A DNA stretch of 64,000 bases from Ulota crispa. Taxonomy: Eukaryota; Streptophyta; Bryopsida; Orthotrichales; Orthotrichaceae. Positions 23,424 through 34,900 of the stretch are shown piece by piece. Numbering within the stretch: the first letter of the stretch is position 1; each line of letters starts with the position of its first letter. The notes under the pieces are model-generated. The model made no database searches. It was given only the letters and a program-made list of their open reading frames with translations, and was not told the DNA's origin. The position numbers and the translations under genes were made by a program. The stretch is from positions 14,294,471 through 14,358,470 of the forward strand of contig OY987247.1 in assembly GCA_963920765.1 (NCBI GenBank), in the 5' to 3' direction.

Positions 23424-23913
23424 TAATGTCAAATCTTTGAGAGTCCACATTCGGATGAGGAGGCAACTGGGTAGGGATGTATTTGGTTTTGACAAATGTG
23501 GGATGTTGCCTTTCGGGAAATTATTGTGAAGTAAATAGGCTCGAGAATTCTTGCAAATTTTCTATGGTGGTAGGAGTAGCAAACAATTTGTGCGGTTTTC
23601 TTTTTCCAAAATTTTAGCATGTTCTACTCAATGTTTCAATGCGTTCTTGGGGTTGTTTGTTGGTTCTATCAAGGAAGTGGCTTTAGGTTTTGATGCATTC
23701 ACCGTGGTTGGTAGGTAGGATAACGGCCAATTAATTGGTAGTGATTATGAAGGAAAGAAGAGTAGAGGCATAAATGAAATAAGGTTAGGGTTAGGAAATA
23801 CTTGCATCAAGTAAATCATGTTGCAAGTTTCAACAATGCTTGTCTACAATGACAAGATTGTGGTAGGTAAAGAAGGTTGGAAAAGTCATGTTGTGAAGTT
23901 AAGTTGAGCTACC

Positions 23914-24920
23914 ATGGATCGTGAGCACGTAGTCGGAGATCCGCGAGGGCTTACAATGCCGGAAGGGGTAAGGTTGGAGTTGGCCTCATTCATACAATAA
24001 CAAATTCAAAATGTATTTCAAGCGGCGATCCCCCACTTGGTGCAAGAACTTTCAAAGCGTGCGACGTTGGAGCTAGGACTGGTAGCGTCATCCACATCCG
24101 GGGAAGAATGGCGAGCACCAAGAAGAATGGAAGAGCCTCGAGGTGATGGATTTCATATCAAGGAATCAAAAGTAGCGGAACTGGATAAATTTTCTAGAAA
24201 GAAGGGTAACGAGGTGTACCAATGGCTTGCACAATTGCGTTTGATATTTCGAGGTAAGCCACGCACTTATAATTCTGATGCCGATAAAATCGCTTATGCT
24301 CTTTCATATATGACAGAGGCTGCACAAAATTGGGCAAGGCTACTTTTGCAAGCCTTTGATGAAGGACGTGATCATGAGCTGTTGACGGACTATGATGCTT
24401 TCCGGAAATCCATTATTGGGGTTTACGGTGACTTGGATAGATAAGGTAATGCAGAAGACCGTTTAGGTCAGCTTAGGCAAACCGGTTCAGCGGCATCATA
24501 TATTTCTACGTTTAATGAATATACCGCTGAAGTCAAATGGAATGAAGCTAGTTTAGTGGCTCGGTTTCGAGGAGGACTCAAAGATGAGATCTTGGATTCT
24601 ATAGCCATCGCAGAGACCCAACCACAAAGATTTCAAGATTGGATGGCAATGGTGTCTTTGGATTGATGAGAGGCTATGAGGCCGACGGCAAAATCGACGG
24701 GTACAATCCAATTTCCAAAATATTAGAGTTTCAACCGCTCCTTTCCGTGATCCAAGTGCAAGGTCTCAAGCAAATTTGGACTCAGTACCTATGGAGCTTG
24801 GAGCAACTCGAGCCACGCAAGCTTTGACAAAAACGGCAGCGGAACAGCTAGAGTATCAACACCAAGGGCGACGTTAGGGTTGCGGCGAATTAGGACATAT
24901 CAGAGCTAAATGTTCCACAA
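23914..24920 (+). pseudogene. chromovirus gag, broken
   Basis: From the ATG at 23914 the frame reads a capsid-type domain (QNWARLLLQ, then RFRGGLKDEI). In-frame stops occur at 23998 and 24442. A zinc-knuckle remnant near 24870-24915 keeps CGELGHIRAKC, but a stop sits close to where the first cysteine should be. It would have encoded the virus-like particle protein. Confidence 0.85.
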
Positions 24921-27900
24921 ATCCCTCTTGGGCACTTTCAATTTTGGTTACCATGAAGATGGAAGAAACAGCCTCGGGAAAAAAGGAAGCCCGGGACTGA
25001 GTGGAAGGATTCAGTACCTGGACATTGTCCAGACGGCGGCGGCTACAATCCCGAAGCAAAGCACAAGCACAAAACGAGGGGATGATGAGCTTGATCATGA
25101 GCAAAGTTTGCAATGGAAAGAACCTCTAGCAATCCACGAGGATCCGGGAAATGTATTGACTCCATTGTCTCTACGAGCTACTTTAGATCCAGAAGTCCAT
25201 GTAACGTTGAATGCCACAATCAACTCCATGGTAGCCTCCACCCTAGTGGACTCAAGAGCCACAGGAATCTTTATGCATTCTAGGTTTGCAGAGGAGTGCA
25301 ATACAATCCTAAAACTCAAGGGAGTACCAAGAGAAGTCCGGGTGATTGATGGCCGAATGATTAATTTCGGGCTTATTACACACAAAGCAGTGGTTGAATT
25401 TGTAATTGGGAGTCATCGTGAGAAGTTGGTGGCGAATATCACCAACACAGGAAGATACCCATTTATTTGAAGCATCCCTTGGTTGATTTGTCACGACCCA
25501 ACTATTTGTTGGTTACAAAGGAGTGTAATGTTCAACTCAGCGTATTGTGGAGCGAATTGTATAATGCCTGAAATAATGAGCCTCCATTCTGGAATTGGGA
25601 TTGATATTTGGCGACGGTCAACGGATGGTGGGATTACCGTGAGTGCACTGCATTTACAAAGCAAAGTTCACAAAAAAATAATCGAAAAAGAAATTAGCAA
25701 AGGAAGAGGCGTCGCGGGCCTTGCAAGCGCTGCGGGCTTGTCAGGATTCGTAGACAGCCTGCGCGTCGGCACTGCAGGCTTGTTGGGGCTTGTAGGCAGC
25801 TTGGGCGCTAACACTGCGGTTCTGCCGGGACTGCCAGGACCTGCCGGACGGGCCCAGGCAGTAAGCCCCGCTCCGCCTCCTGGCAACCTGATGCCGGCTG
25901 GCGGTTGAGGGCACCCCCGCCCCAGTATCTTTTCCGGCACCCGACATAGGAATACCGGGTACAGGGGCCGATAAGGGGCTTAGGGGTATAGGGCCCGGTA
26001 AGCCAATGAAAGGTACCGAGCCCGTTACAAGAAACTTAATTGCCCCAACGCACTCCTTTGTGTCAGCGGCCGTTTTTTGTTTTTTGGCGAAGGATGCGGA
26101 AATTAATGCACTCGATATTTTTGAGGTGAGTTTTTTTAGTACAAAGAAATCTTCAATTCCAAAAGAATACTGCGACTTGAGTGGAGCTTTTAGTGAGCAG
26201 GCATCAAATGAGTTGCCAAAACACGGCGTGGCAGATATGAGGATTGAATTCAAGCAAGACCAGGAGCCACGAAATACTGGTCTCCGACCAATGTCACCGG
26301 TGGAACTAGAAGAGCTTTGCAAATATTTAGAGGAAAATTTGGAGAAATGATGGATTCAACATTTCAAATTCCCAGTATCGGCACCAATTGAATTTGCCAA
26401 GAAGAAAGATGGTTCCATCAGATTTTGCGTGGATTATCGAAATTTGAATAAAGTCGCAATCCGAAATCACTACCCGTTACCCCTTATTCCGGAGCTCACA
26501 GACCGGTTGGTGGGAGCAAATATTTTCACTAAACTGAATATAAGACAGGCGTACCACCGAGTGCGGATGGCATTAGGATATGAGTTCAAAATGGCATTTA
26601 AAACACAGTATGGACTGTTTGAGTATTTAGTGATGCCTTTTGGATTAACTAATGCGCATATCCAATTTCAATCTTACATGCAGGAGATCTTTGGAGATCT
26701 ATTAGACATTTCCGTAGTAATATATTTAGGCGACATCCTCATTTTTTCAAAAGATCTGGAAAAACATGTACGAGTCGTGCGGGAAATTTTCAACGATTGG
26801 AAAAACGTGAACTTTATGCCAAGGAACTAAAGTGTTAGTTTCATTGTCAATCCGTTGAGTTTTTAGGAATAGTGGTGTCTGCTAAAAGGTTGAAAATGTG
26901 CCAGGACAAGGTTCAAACCATTAAGGATTGACTCACACCAAAAACCGTAAAGGAAGTGCAAGCATTTCTTGGCTTTGCCAATTTTTATCAGCGTTATATA
27001 TGTGATTATTCTAGGATTGCCGTTCTCCTTATCATGCTAACAAAAAAGGATAAAAAATTTGAATGGACCATAGAAATGGACCGGGCTTTCATGGAACTTC
27101 GATTAAGATTTCTCCAAGCACCGGTATTGCTCCACTCTAATTTTGAACGACCCTTCATTGTAGAGGCAGACGCATCCAATGTAATAACAGGAGCTATTCT
27201 TTCACAGTACGGGGATGATGGGCATCTCCACCCTTGTGTATTCCGTAGTTGAAAAATGTCTCCAGCAGAACAAAACTATGATATTTATGATAAGGAGCTC
27301 TTAAGTATAATTTTGGCTTTTCAAGATTGGCGGGTATATTTGAAAGGATCACTGCATCAAACCCAGGTATTTTCGGACCACAAAAATTTAGAGTATTTTC
27401 TTACTACAAAACAGTTAAATCGACGCCAAGCTCAATGGTCTGAATCCCTATCTGCTTTTAACTTTGAAATTCACCACCGGGCGGGATTGCTAAATGGAAG
27501 GGCAGACACTCTTTCTAGACGAGTAGATGTCACCAAGGGAGAAAATAAAGAGAATCGACTCTTACTGCGATTGGCTGCATTTGAGTCTCATGAACCGGTA
27601 TAGGCAAATGTACAGATTATAGAACGACTTAAGACAGCGTTGCAAGAGGATGCCACACTACAACCACTATTGTCATTTTTCAAAAACAATTCCAAGCAAC
27701 TTCCCCGAGATATACGCCGACAACTTCAAGGATATACGTTGGATGATGGAATCCTTTACTTTAAAGATTTGATATATGTACCAGACAATGAAGAACTCAA
27801 GCGGCAAATTTTGTGATCTCGGCATGATGCACCAGCCGCGGGACACCAAGGGAGAGCTAAAACTTTGGATTTAGTTAGCCGAATTTTTTATTGGCCCACA

Positions 27901-29119
27901 TTTTGCCGCTATGATCACCGGTACATTAAGGGATGTGACTTGTGTCAACGGTCGAAATCAACTCACCATTCTAGATATGGACTAATGTAACCCATTCTGG
28001 CCGGTCATGCACCGTGGAAAAGAATTTCTACCGATTTCATAGTAAAATTACCAAATAGCAATAGACATGATTCTATCATGGTAATGGTCGATAAAAACAC
28101 AAAATTAGGCCACTTTATTCCTACAAAGGACACGGTTACCTCCAACGAGACCGCTTCATTATAACTACAAAATATTTGGAAGCTTCATGGCATACCGGAG
28201 GAAGTAATTTCGGATCGTGGGCCAGTTTTTGTCTCTAAGTTCATGAGAAGACTTTGCGAACTCTTTAGGATTCGGCCATCTCCAACCACGGCTTTTCATC
28301 CTCATGCGGACAGGCAAACCAAAAGGGTAAATCAAGTGCTTGAGCAATTTCTTTGAACTTTCACTACAACCCCGCAAGATGATTGGGTCGATCTCCTCCT
28401 AACAGCAAAATTTGCGTATAACAACGCAAATCATTCTGCAACAGGGTTCTCTCCTTTCTATGCCATTTATGGTTATCATCCGGCATTTTTGGTTTCTACA
28501 CCAACCACATCTACAGTGCCTGCGGCGGAAGATCGAGTGCAATACTTACAACAAATCCACAAAGAACTTAAGGTCATGATAAAAATTGCATGAGAGGACG
28601 CCAAACGCAACTATGATCGCGAGGTACAACTACAACCAACATTTCAAATAGGCGACAAGGTTCTTCTTCGGCACGATAATATAACAACAACGGAGCCGTC
28701 TCGGAAACTGGTCCCAAAGTTTTTGGGACCATTTACAGTAATTGCTAAACTCTCCGATGTTGTTTATCGCTTACAATTACCAAAAACATTGCAGATCCAT
28801 GATGTGTTCCATGTCTCTTTACTTGAAAGATATCGTCATGATTCCATTCCAAGACGACGCCAATTACCACCCCCACCAATTACCACTCCTAATGGAGATG
28901 TTGAATGGGAAGTCCACAAAGTTCTTAATTCACGGATTTTTGGTCGGAAAGAAGATTGCAATATCTAGTTTTTTGGGAGGACTACGGACCAGAAGAGAAT
29001 TCTTAGGAGCCGGCGGCGAATTTAGAGAATGCACTATTAGCGGTGGTAAAGTTTCATAAGAAGCACCCTAGGGCGTCGGCACCGAACCGTAAGAAAACTC
29101 TACTTAAGAAGGGGGATAA
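24921..29119 (+). pseudogene. chromovirus pol (PR-RT-RH-IN-chromodomain), broken
   Basis: The protease active-site Asp-Ser-Gly is Asp-Ser-Arg near 25249. The reverse transcriptase has LPLIPELTDRL and MPFGLTNA, but its YLDD box reads YLGD near 26722, so a catalytic Asp is lost. RNase H (VEADASN near 27165), the zinc-binding part of integrase (27820-27960), an integrase core with ISDRGPVF near 28208, and a C-terminal chromodomain (EWEVHKVLNSRIFGRK from 28900, interrupted by stops) follow. At least eight in-frame stops lie along the path. A GC-rich low-complexity spacer occupies 25690-25990. Confidence 0.88.
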
Positions 29120-29343
29120 TGTTACGAACTAGTTTGTAATGACGGTTATGTTGGTTAGAGGTTGATTACCTTTTCTCTTTCTTTCTTAAACCAAGTGAGG
29201 AGGTTTGTTCTTCACTTGACATTTTGCTTAATACAATGAAATACTTTTAATGTCACCTTTACCTCTCTTAGTGTTTGTTTCTACATTAGGTTATGATCTC
29301 AAAATAGGAAAGGAATGTCGACTCTTGATCTTGTATTGTAACA
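29120..29343 (+). repeat. 3' LTR of the chromovirus
   Basis: 224 bp, starting TGTTACGAACTAG and ending TTGTAACA; pair of 23200-23423. Confidence 0.9.
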
Positions 29344-30181
29344 TCAACACTTCCATCAATAGCCATCAACATTTTTTTAACTCCATATAATTTTTCAAAA
29401 CTTGAAATTGCCTCAACTCAAGACAACATTTTGTAAATTGAAATTAAATTGGTGTTGAATTGATAGAATGGTGGTGGGATTTTAATAACTTTGCAAGCCT
29501 TCTAACAATGGTAAGAAACTTCTTTTTGTGTTATTTTACTACCCTTTCTACTTCTCCTTGTGATTTGTGGTATACACTTAAGAGGGTACTTGTTGTAGGC
29601 CTATTTACCTAAAATATTGTATTTGAGATGACCATATTTTTATATAAAAAGCTACGTATGATATATTTCCAATACTTTATGTTTTTTTGTAAAAAAATTC
29701 ATTTGGTTTTTAAATGTGCCTATTTTGTGTACAAAGTTTATTTGTCAAAATATATCCTATCCCCACTATTCTTCAAATAAATAAAAAATTTCATTTTATT
29801 ACATACAAACATATGATATAAACCTTGAAACTCATAATAACCATATGAATTAAACAGTAATTGTCCAAGTGGCAAATTTTTGTTATCAATCTTTAAATAT
29901 TTTTTAATTTTATGGCACGTATTTAAAATAACTCAACATGGAGAGGAGCAACACTATAAATTTTTTCAACCCCTATTTGTCAAGGCTAATTTATTAGTAA
30001 AAATTCCTAATATCTAATTTTTTACATACCCTAATTTATATATGCTAAAATATATAGTATTTCATGGACCCTATAGTAGCTCTACATATTATATAATTTT
30101 TTTGTTTTTTGAATTAAATGAACCCTATCTTTTAACTCAAGTAGATTCTAAAGCATGGGCTAGTGATCTCCACAAGTTTAA
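29344..30181. other. AT-rich gene-free stretch
   Basis: No gene or defined repeat is recognised; only short chance frames. Confidence 0.6.
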
Positions 30182-30413
30182 CCCTTAAAAGACCAAGGAG
30201 CCCTTTGCGACCAATACAATATTTCGTATTTTCTTGTATTTGGAATGCATCCACACCTTTACTACATTTGAGATCAACAAAGAAGTTAGAATATAGATCA
30301 ATGTGGTTCTAATGAGCTAATCAATATCTCAAATCAAAATTTTTTATTGGTAGTAAATGCCAGTTATACGGCAGCGTATTTACTATGCAATACATAAAGT
30401 GGTCCTTTAAGGG
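30182..30413 (+). mobile_element. TTAA-bounded MITE, family A copy 2 (232 bp)
   Basis: TTAA at 30178-30181 and 30414-30417. Ends CCCTTAAAAGACC and GGTCCTTTAAGGG. The interior is collinear with the 8381 copy. Confidence 0.87.
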
Positions 30414-30417
30414 TTAA

Positions 30418-31494
30418 TCCATTTCAAATCATGACACCTATAACTCTTGTTTCTTAGCTTTCAAATTAAGTGATTAATTTGAACTTTGGTGAGAAATTCA
30501 CTAGATGTGGACAAGCATGAAGGAGAAATGTATGTTTTTTTGTCCCCAAATGCACAATTAAATTCCACAATTATACAGTTTCATTAGATGTTTGTAAAAT
30601 CCCAGTCACAAATTCAATTGGTATTAAAAAATACAAAAGAGCCCAAGTGTCTAGGCCATCTTGTTTCATTTCTTTTATTTTAAATTGTGCCATTAAAAAA
30701 TCCAAAAAAATGCTACCTTGTAGGCAATTGTAAGCAAACGAGGACGTGGTACTTGGGATGTAAGTTAGGACATGATGCAAAAATGTAAGTCTTAAGTTTT
30801 TCACTTTTCAACCATTCACATTTTGAATTTTGAGTGAAACTTGAGATATAGTATGAAAGGCCCTCTTACCCATTTTTTAATGTTTCCTTTCTTTTTCTTT
30901 TTCTCACGTTTTCTTTTTTGACATGATTTATTGCACATATGTTTTTGTGAGGCTAAGGTGGAAAAACTTTGATTTTTCACCCACCAGGAAACGAAAAAGT
31001 TTAGATGTTTACCATGGGAAATTTGATTTCACATTTGAATTTGGAGCAGGGTTTTCTGTTTTCTCTTTTTTTTCGTTGGTTGCACATGCACCAAAGAAAT
31101 GCAAGCAAGAAGGAAAATTTGGATAGAACCAACAACGTGTGCACAATCATCAATGAAAATTTATTAGTTTTAAGAACTTCCACCCAAATTTTGGCAAACC
31201 TAGTGTTAGCTTGGGAGGGATTTGGTAACTCCTTCCATTTCTTCACCCAAGTTTTTTTTAGCATTACAATAACCAAATCAGAATGAGGTAAGCTGGTAAC
31301 ATAAATATATGCCTAAAAAGGAATCTTGATTCAAAGAACCTAATTTAGTTTAGAACCTTAGAAGAACTAACCAACTCCAAAATAGGGCACAAAATTATTA
31401 TATTTTTATGCATGTTTGTAGAAAAAACTAATATTTTCCACCCTCGTTCCACAAACATATGTGTGCATCATGGTTTTTTTTTGCATATGCCAAA
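30418..31494. other. gene-free stretch
   Basis: Short open frames on both strands near 30571-31286 resemble no family. Part of 31080-31260 is weakly related to the tandem unit at 31506. Confidence 0.5.
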
Positions 31495-31505
31495 GTAGAG
31501 CAACC

Positions 31506-31677
31506 CACACCCTAGATTGCCTACAAGTAAGGAACAATCAGCTGAAATTGGAAAGAACAAACAATGTGTGCTCATTCATCCAGTTATTTTACACACCCTA
31601 GATTGCCTACAAGTAAGGAACAATCAGCTGAAATTGGAAAGAACAAACAATGTGTGCTCATTCATCCAGTTATTTTA
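31506..31677 (+). repeat. exact two-copy tandem repeat, period 86 bp
   Basis: 31506-31591 and 31592-31677 are essentially identical (ACACCCTAGATTGCCTACAA...), so the duplication is recent. The following 150 bp is repeated in diverged form at 32295-32545. Confidence 0.85.
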
Positions 31678-32570
31678 CTCATATAAGCTGGTTTCATCCA
31701 AAATCTTGCAAACTATGTATTTGATCAATGAGACATTTGGCTATTTCATCCACTTTTTTAGCCAAAATTCTTAGTATAATGGGTACCAAAGGCATTTTGA
31801 GGTAAAATTTAGGCAAAAATTAGCCAACAAAAGAAACCCTGATGAGCCTACACCAAGCCTTTTTCTCCCTTCCTGTTTTTCCTCTTGCTTTTCTTCCCAC
31901 CTTTTTCTTCCTCACATAGAGAAGGATCTCCACTTTCGGAATCTCTGTTTTTCTTTCTAAAAACAACTGAAACAGTAAGAGAATTTTTGTTTTGAGGAAT
32001 CCACTTGGAGAGGTGCATGCATGTGGGTTCACCCATGGCCCATGAAGCATGGGTCGGCAGGCTGGAAGGGAATTCGAGGCAGGGCAGCATGTGGCCACGC
32101 TGACAAAGCACGGACTCAGAGGAACACCACACATCTCGGGGATAAGCAGAATAAAAAATAATATGGAGCCCCATGGGAGATGGGACCAAGTCCAGATGAT
32201 ATGACTGAGGCAACGGTCCAAAACCATTCAAAATCCTTTTCTGTACCGAATGTCCAACAAAGGGAGTGAGTTTAATCGTTATTTTAGGCGGGGTAGAGTG
32301 ACCCGCACCCCAGAATGCAGGCAGGTAGGGAAATTTTAGTTAAAATTGGAACAAATGAATTATCTACGGATGTTCATCCAAAAAAATTGTTAATATAAGC
32401 TACTTTCATCCAAAATGTAGTTAGTTGGATTTTGCTCCAAGAAAAATTTGGCAATTTCATCCAACTTTTCACACAAAATTCTTAGTGTACTAATAGCCAC
32501 CTAAGATTCAAGGTAAGATTTAGGCAAAAATTTGCCAACTTATTAAACGCTAAGGGACCACTATGTCTAA
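31678..32570. repeat. dispersed direct repeat flanking an unrecognised 460-bp insert
   Basis: 31680-31830 and 32385-32545 share TTTCATCCAAAAT, TTTAGGCAAAAATT and CAAAATTCTTAGT. Between them a GC-richer segment (31830-32290) has overlapping reverse-strand frames without family resemblance. Confidence 0.5.
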
Positions 32571-32914
32571 GGCTCTATTCAAACTAGCGATAGGATAAAA
32601 CACAAAAAGTGGCACCCCATCCGGTATTTTGTTTTCTAGGAGCACTTTCACGTCATCTAGTCATTTGGTGTGCCATCCAATCCACTAAAACAAGCTAAAG
32701 CAAGAGGGTTCATCGGTTAGACAAGTTTGGAGCCACCCTAATTGCAAGCCCCAAAACTTCACTAACTTGTTTGTTGACGTGGTAATATTGGTTGGTGACC
32801 TGGAAAATTGAAGTATTAGATAAACCCTAACTTTGAACACTTCAATGGACAAAACTGATTTTTCAACCAATGACATTTGAGATAATTTTGTCCAATCGCT
32901 AGTTTGAACCAAGC
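32571..32914. mobile_element. TIR element, family S copy 1
   Basis: Ends GGCTCTATTCAAACTAGCGA and TCGCTAGTTTGAACCAAGC. It is collinear (inverted) with 60674-61003 over the whole length (GTGGCACC, GACAAGTTTGGAGCCACC, TTGACGTGGTAATATTGGTT). The target duplication is unclear. Confidence 0.7.
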
Positions 32915-32919
32915 ATGAG

Positions 32920-33281
32920 GGGGCGGTTTATACTATATCCCACATGCCATTGAAATTTAAGAGTTTGATGGATGTATAGCCAAATATTTGGAACTTGACT
33001 TTCACATTATGTCCAAAGTCTTATATCCCAATTCATTGCATTTTGCTTACATGATAGCACTTTAAAAAAATTAGAGTAAAAAAGGTGGGATTTCATTCAA
33101 AATTTGGATCAACCATTAGACACAAGACACAAATTCAACTCAAGTTCCACCAATATTTTTGCATAAAATATTCTTAACTTTCTTTACTCCTTTGTACTCT
33201 TAATAACCTAATAAAATGAGATCTCATGTTGAGATGAGATTTGCAAAGAGATGAGCTGTGGGACATATTGTAAACCGCCCC
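32920..33281. mobile_element. TIR element, about 362 bp, adjacent to family S
   Basis: Ends GGGGCGGTTTATACTATATC and the related complement of GGGGCGGTTTACAATATGTC; about 25 bp of TIR, no clear target duplication. Confidence 0.65.
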
Positions 33282-33392
33282 TAAGACCATCCACAATGAC
33301 CCCTTAGTACTCATTTACAAAAGGAAGATGCATTCCGACCAAACATTGCTCTAGGGAAAGAGAGGGGTTTGTACCCCCTCAAACCTTGCAAG

Positions 33393-33535
33393 CACTATAA
33401 GAAATTGTGTCCTAATTGACATGTCCAAATTGACTACATGTGTCTAAAATGACAAAAAAATTGTCAAATTGGACAATTTTTATAGATTTAGCCATGTTGA
33501 TTTGGACATATTTTTGTGGACATTTTTCCTTGTAG
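33393..33535. mobile_element. CACTA-like MITE candidate
   Basis: Starts CACTATAAGAAATTGTGTCC and ends GGACATTTTTCCTTGTAG. Internal GTCCAAATTGAC is mirrored. The 3' terminal bases are eroded. Confidence 0.4.
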
Positions 33536-33939
33536 CAAAAACAAAACACATCAACCAAAACCTTAATCTTGATTGTCTCAAACTTATTAAAAAGATACAC
33601 ACCAGATTTTTTTTGAATGCATGAATGGAGTGACACGTTTTTATTAAATGTGATGTTGAGTTTGACTTCAATTTTGGAAATTAATATTGTAAAAGTAAGA
33701 AAGAACACTCGTGAAGTTTTTGTATGGTGTAAGACAACATAAACCAACAAAGACTTAACAATCATAGCACCCTTCAATAAGCTGGAACTCTTTGTATATA
33801 TAAGCAAGAAGGGATTAGGATAAAAGCTACAAAAACAAATTGGAACCACTGATTACCAAAACCAAGTTATCAAGTGTCAAAGTTGGCAATTATTTGACAT
33901 TTTTTACCAATATTTTGTGATTAATGGAGTCCGGCACTC

Positions 33940-34267
33940 TCATACTACTAAAATCACATTAACCTCTACAATATCACATCTCAAGTCCATGTGATAAAAC
34001 AAGGAGATAATCATAAAGTGATACTAAGGAAGGTGCAAATTTATTGCTTCTCTTTGCTTACATTGCTTCTCAAAAAAATTTGATTTTGGGGAGCTTTGAA
34101 CTTCCATGATTTCAATTTTCTATTCCTATTACCATATTACTATTACCAAATAATTTGAAATATTTGAAATATTTGTTACATTAAAACAATCCCAAAACAA
34201 TTCTAATATTCAATTGATAAATTTGTTATAATGGTGAACGCATAGCGTAACCAGCGCCAACCGCTAG
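33940..34267 (+). mobile_element. candidate non-autonomous Helitron (low confidence)
   Basis: 5' TCATACTACTAAAATCACA and 3' GAACGCATAGCGTAACC...CCGCTAG, like 13638-13816. The flanking bases do not match the A/T rule well. Confidence 0.3.
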
Positions 34268-34491
34268 AATGATTTGAAATTATTCACTTTTAATCATTGG
34301 TTGACGGGGTTAACGTTTATACGTCCGAAGTGGAGGCGGGAGTTCTTCATTCGCTTGGTCAGCACAAATCAAACTCTACAGTACAAACCAATCCAACGGT
34401 CCAATTAAACAAAAATCGCTTAATAATCACCGTCGATGAGAAAGAGCATAATTCCAAGTCCTGCCTCCGTTCGTTCCTCGCCGTCCACCTT

Positions 34492-34640
34492 ACCGACGAC
34501 AAAGTCGATAATCCCCTCGGTCAGAAATCATTCCCCCCTGCCCGACCAGAGGTCGGTGACTGCCAGACCCAGTCGCACCGCTGGAGTGCAGGCCACGCGT
34601 CAGCGCATTACTTTCCGAAGCAACAGCTTGGCTCCACGTG
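34492..34640 (+). promoter_or_regulatory. DRE/CRT and ABRE cores upstream of the LTI65/CAP160-like gene
   Basis: ACCGAC at 34492-34497 and its complement GTCGGT at 34552-34557 are DRE/CRT cores bound by CBF/DREB factors. CACGTG inside CCACGTGG at 34634-34641 is an ABRE/G-box, followed by GCCACGTC about 10 bp later. This combination is typical of cold-, drought- and ABA-induced plant genes. A CT-rich leader follows at 34807-34835. Confidence 0.7.
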
Positions 34641-34900
34641 GCAGCATATGCCACGTCGTGGCCGCCTTGGTCGCCACTGGGCAGCAGCTTATAGCTCCCC
34701 TACCCCGTCCGGAACCCTCACAGCCACTCCCTGTTGCCAGCTGGTGCCTTTCTTCACCCCCTTGCTATACAGTGCTCTTCACTCCACTCTCCCCTGTTTC
34801 ACAATTACTCTCTCTCTCTCTCTCTCTTTCTCTCTCGAATCCCGCACATCGTCTCCGCCATACAACATTTGCTTGAGAAGTACCGCACTCACGCCGCACC

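Larger units (their letters stand above)
23200..29343 (+). mobile_element. Ty3/gypsy chromovirus retrotransposon, degenerate, 6.1 kb
   Basis: Two 224-bp LTRs (23200-23423, 29120-29343) begin TGT and end GTAACA. They are flanked by TCAAT and TCAAC, a near-perfect 5-bp target duplication. A purine-rich tract (AAGAAGGGGGA) sits just before the 3' LTR. A tRNA-type primer binding site is not obvious after the 5' LTR. Domain order is gag, zinc knuckle, protease, reverse transcriptase, RNase H, integrase, chromodomain, which defines a plant chromovirus. The LTRs differ at 16 positions by my hand alignment, 14 of them transitions, as expected of methylated, deaminating DNA. Many in-frame stops make it immobile. 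Confidence 0.93.

Noticed and set aside
23780-23800. Telomere-like GGTTAGGGTTAGG
   Set aside because: Only about two units and not of the usual plant TTTAGGG type; chance.
25483-26350. Separate Gly/Pro-rich or collagen-like gene
   Set aside because: Lies inside the retrotransposon between protease and reverse transcriptase and has no independent start or promoter.
31820-32231. Two overlapping reverse-strand frames of 127-135 residues
   Set aside because: Different frames of the same repeat-flanked segment; neither resembles a protein family.
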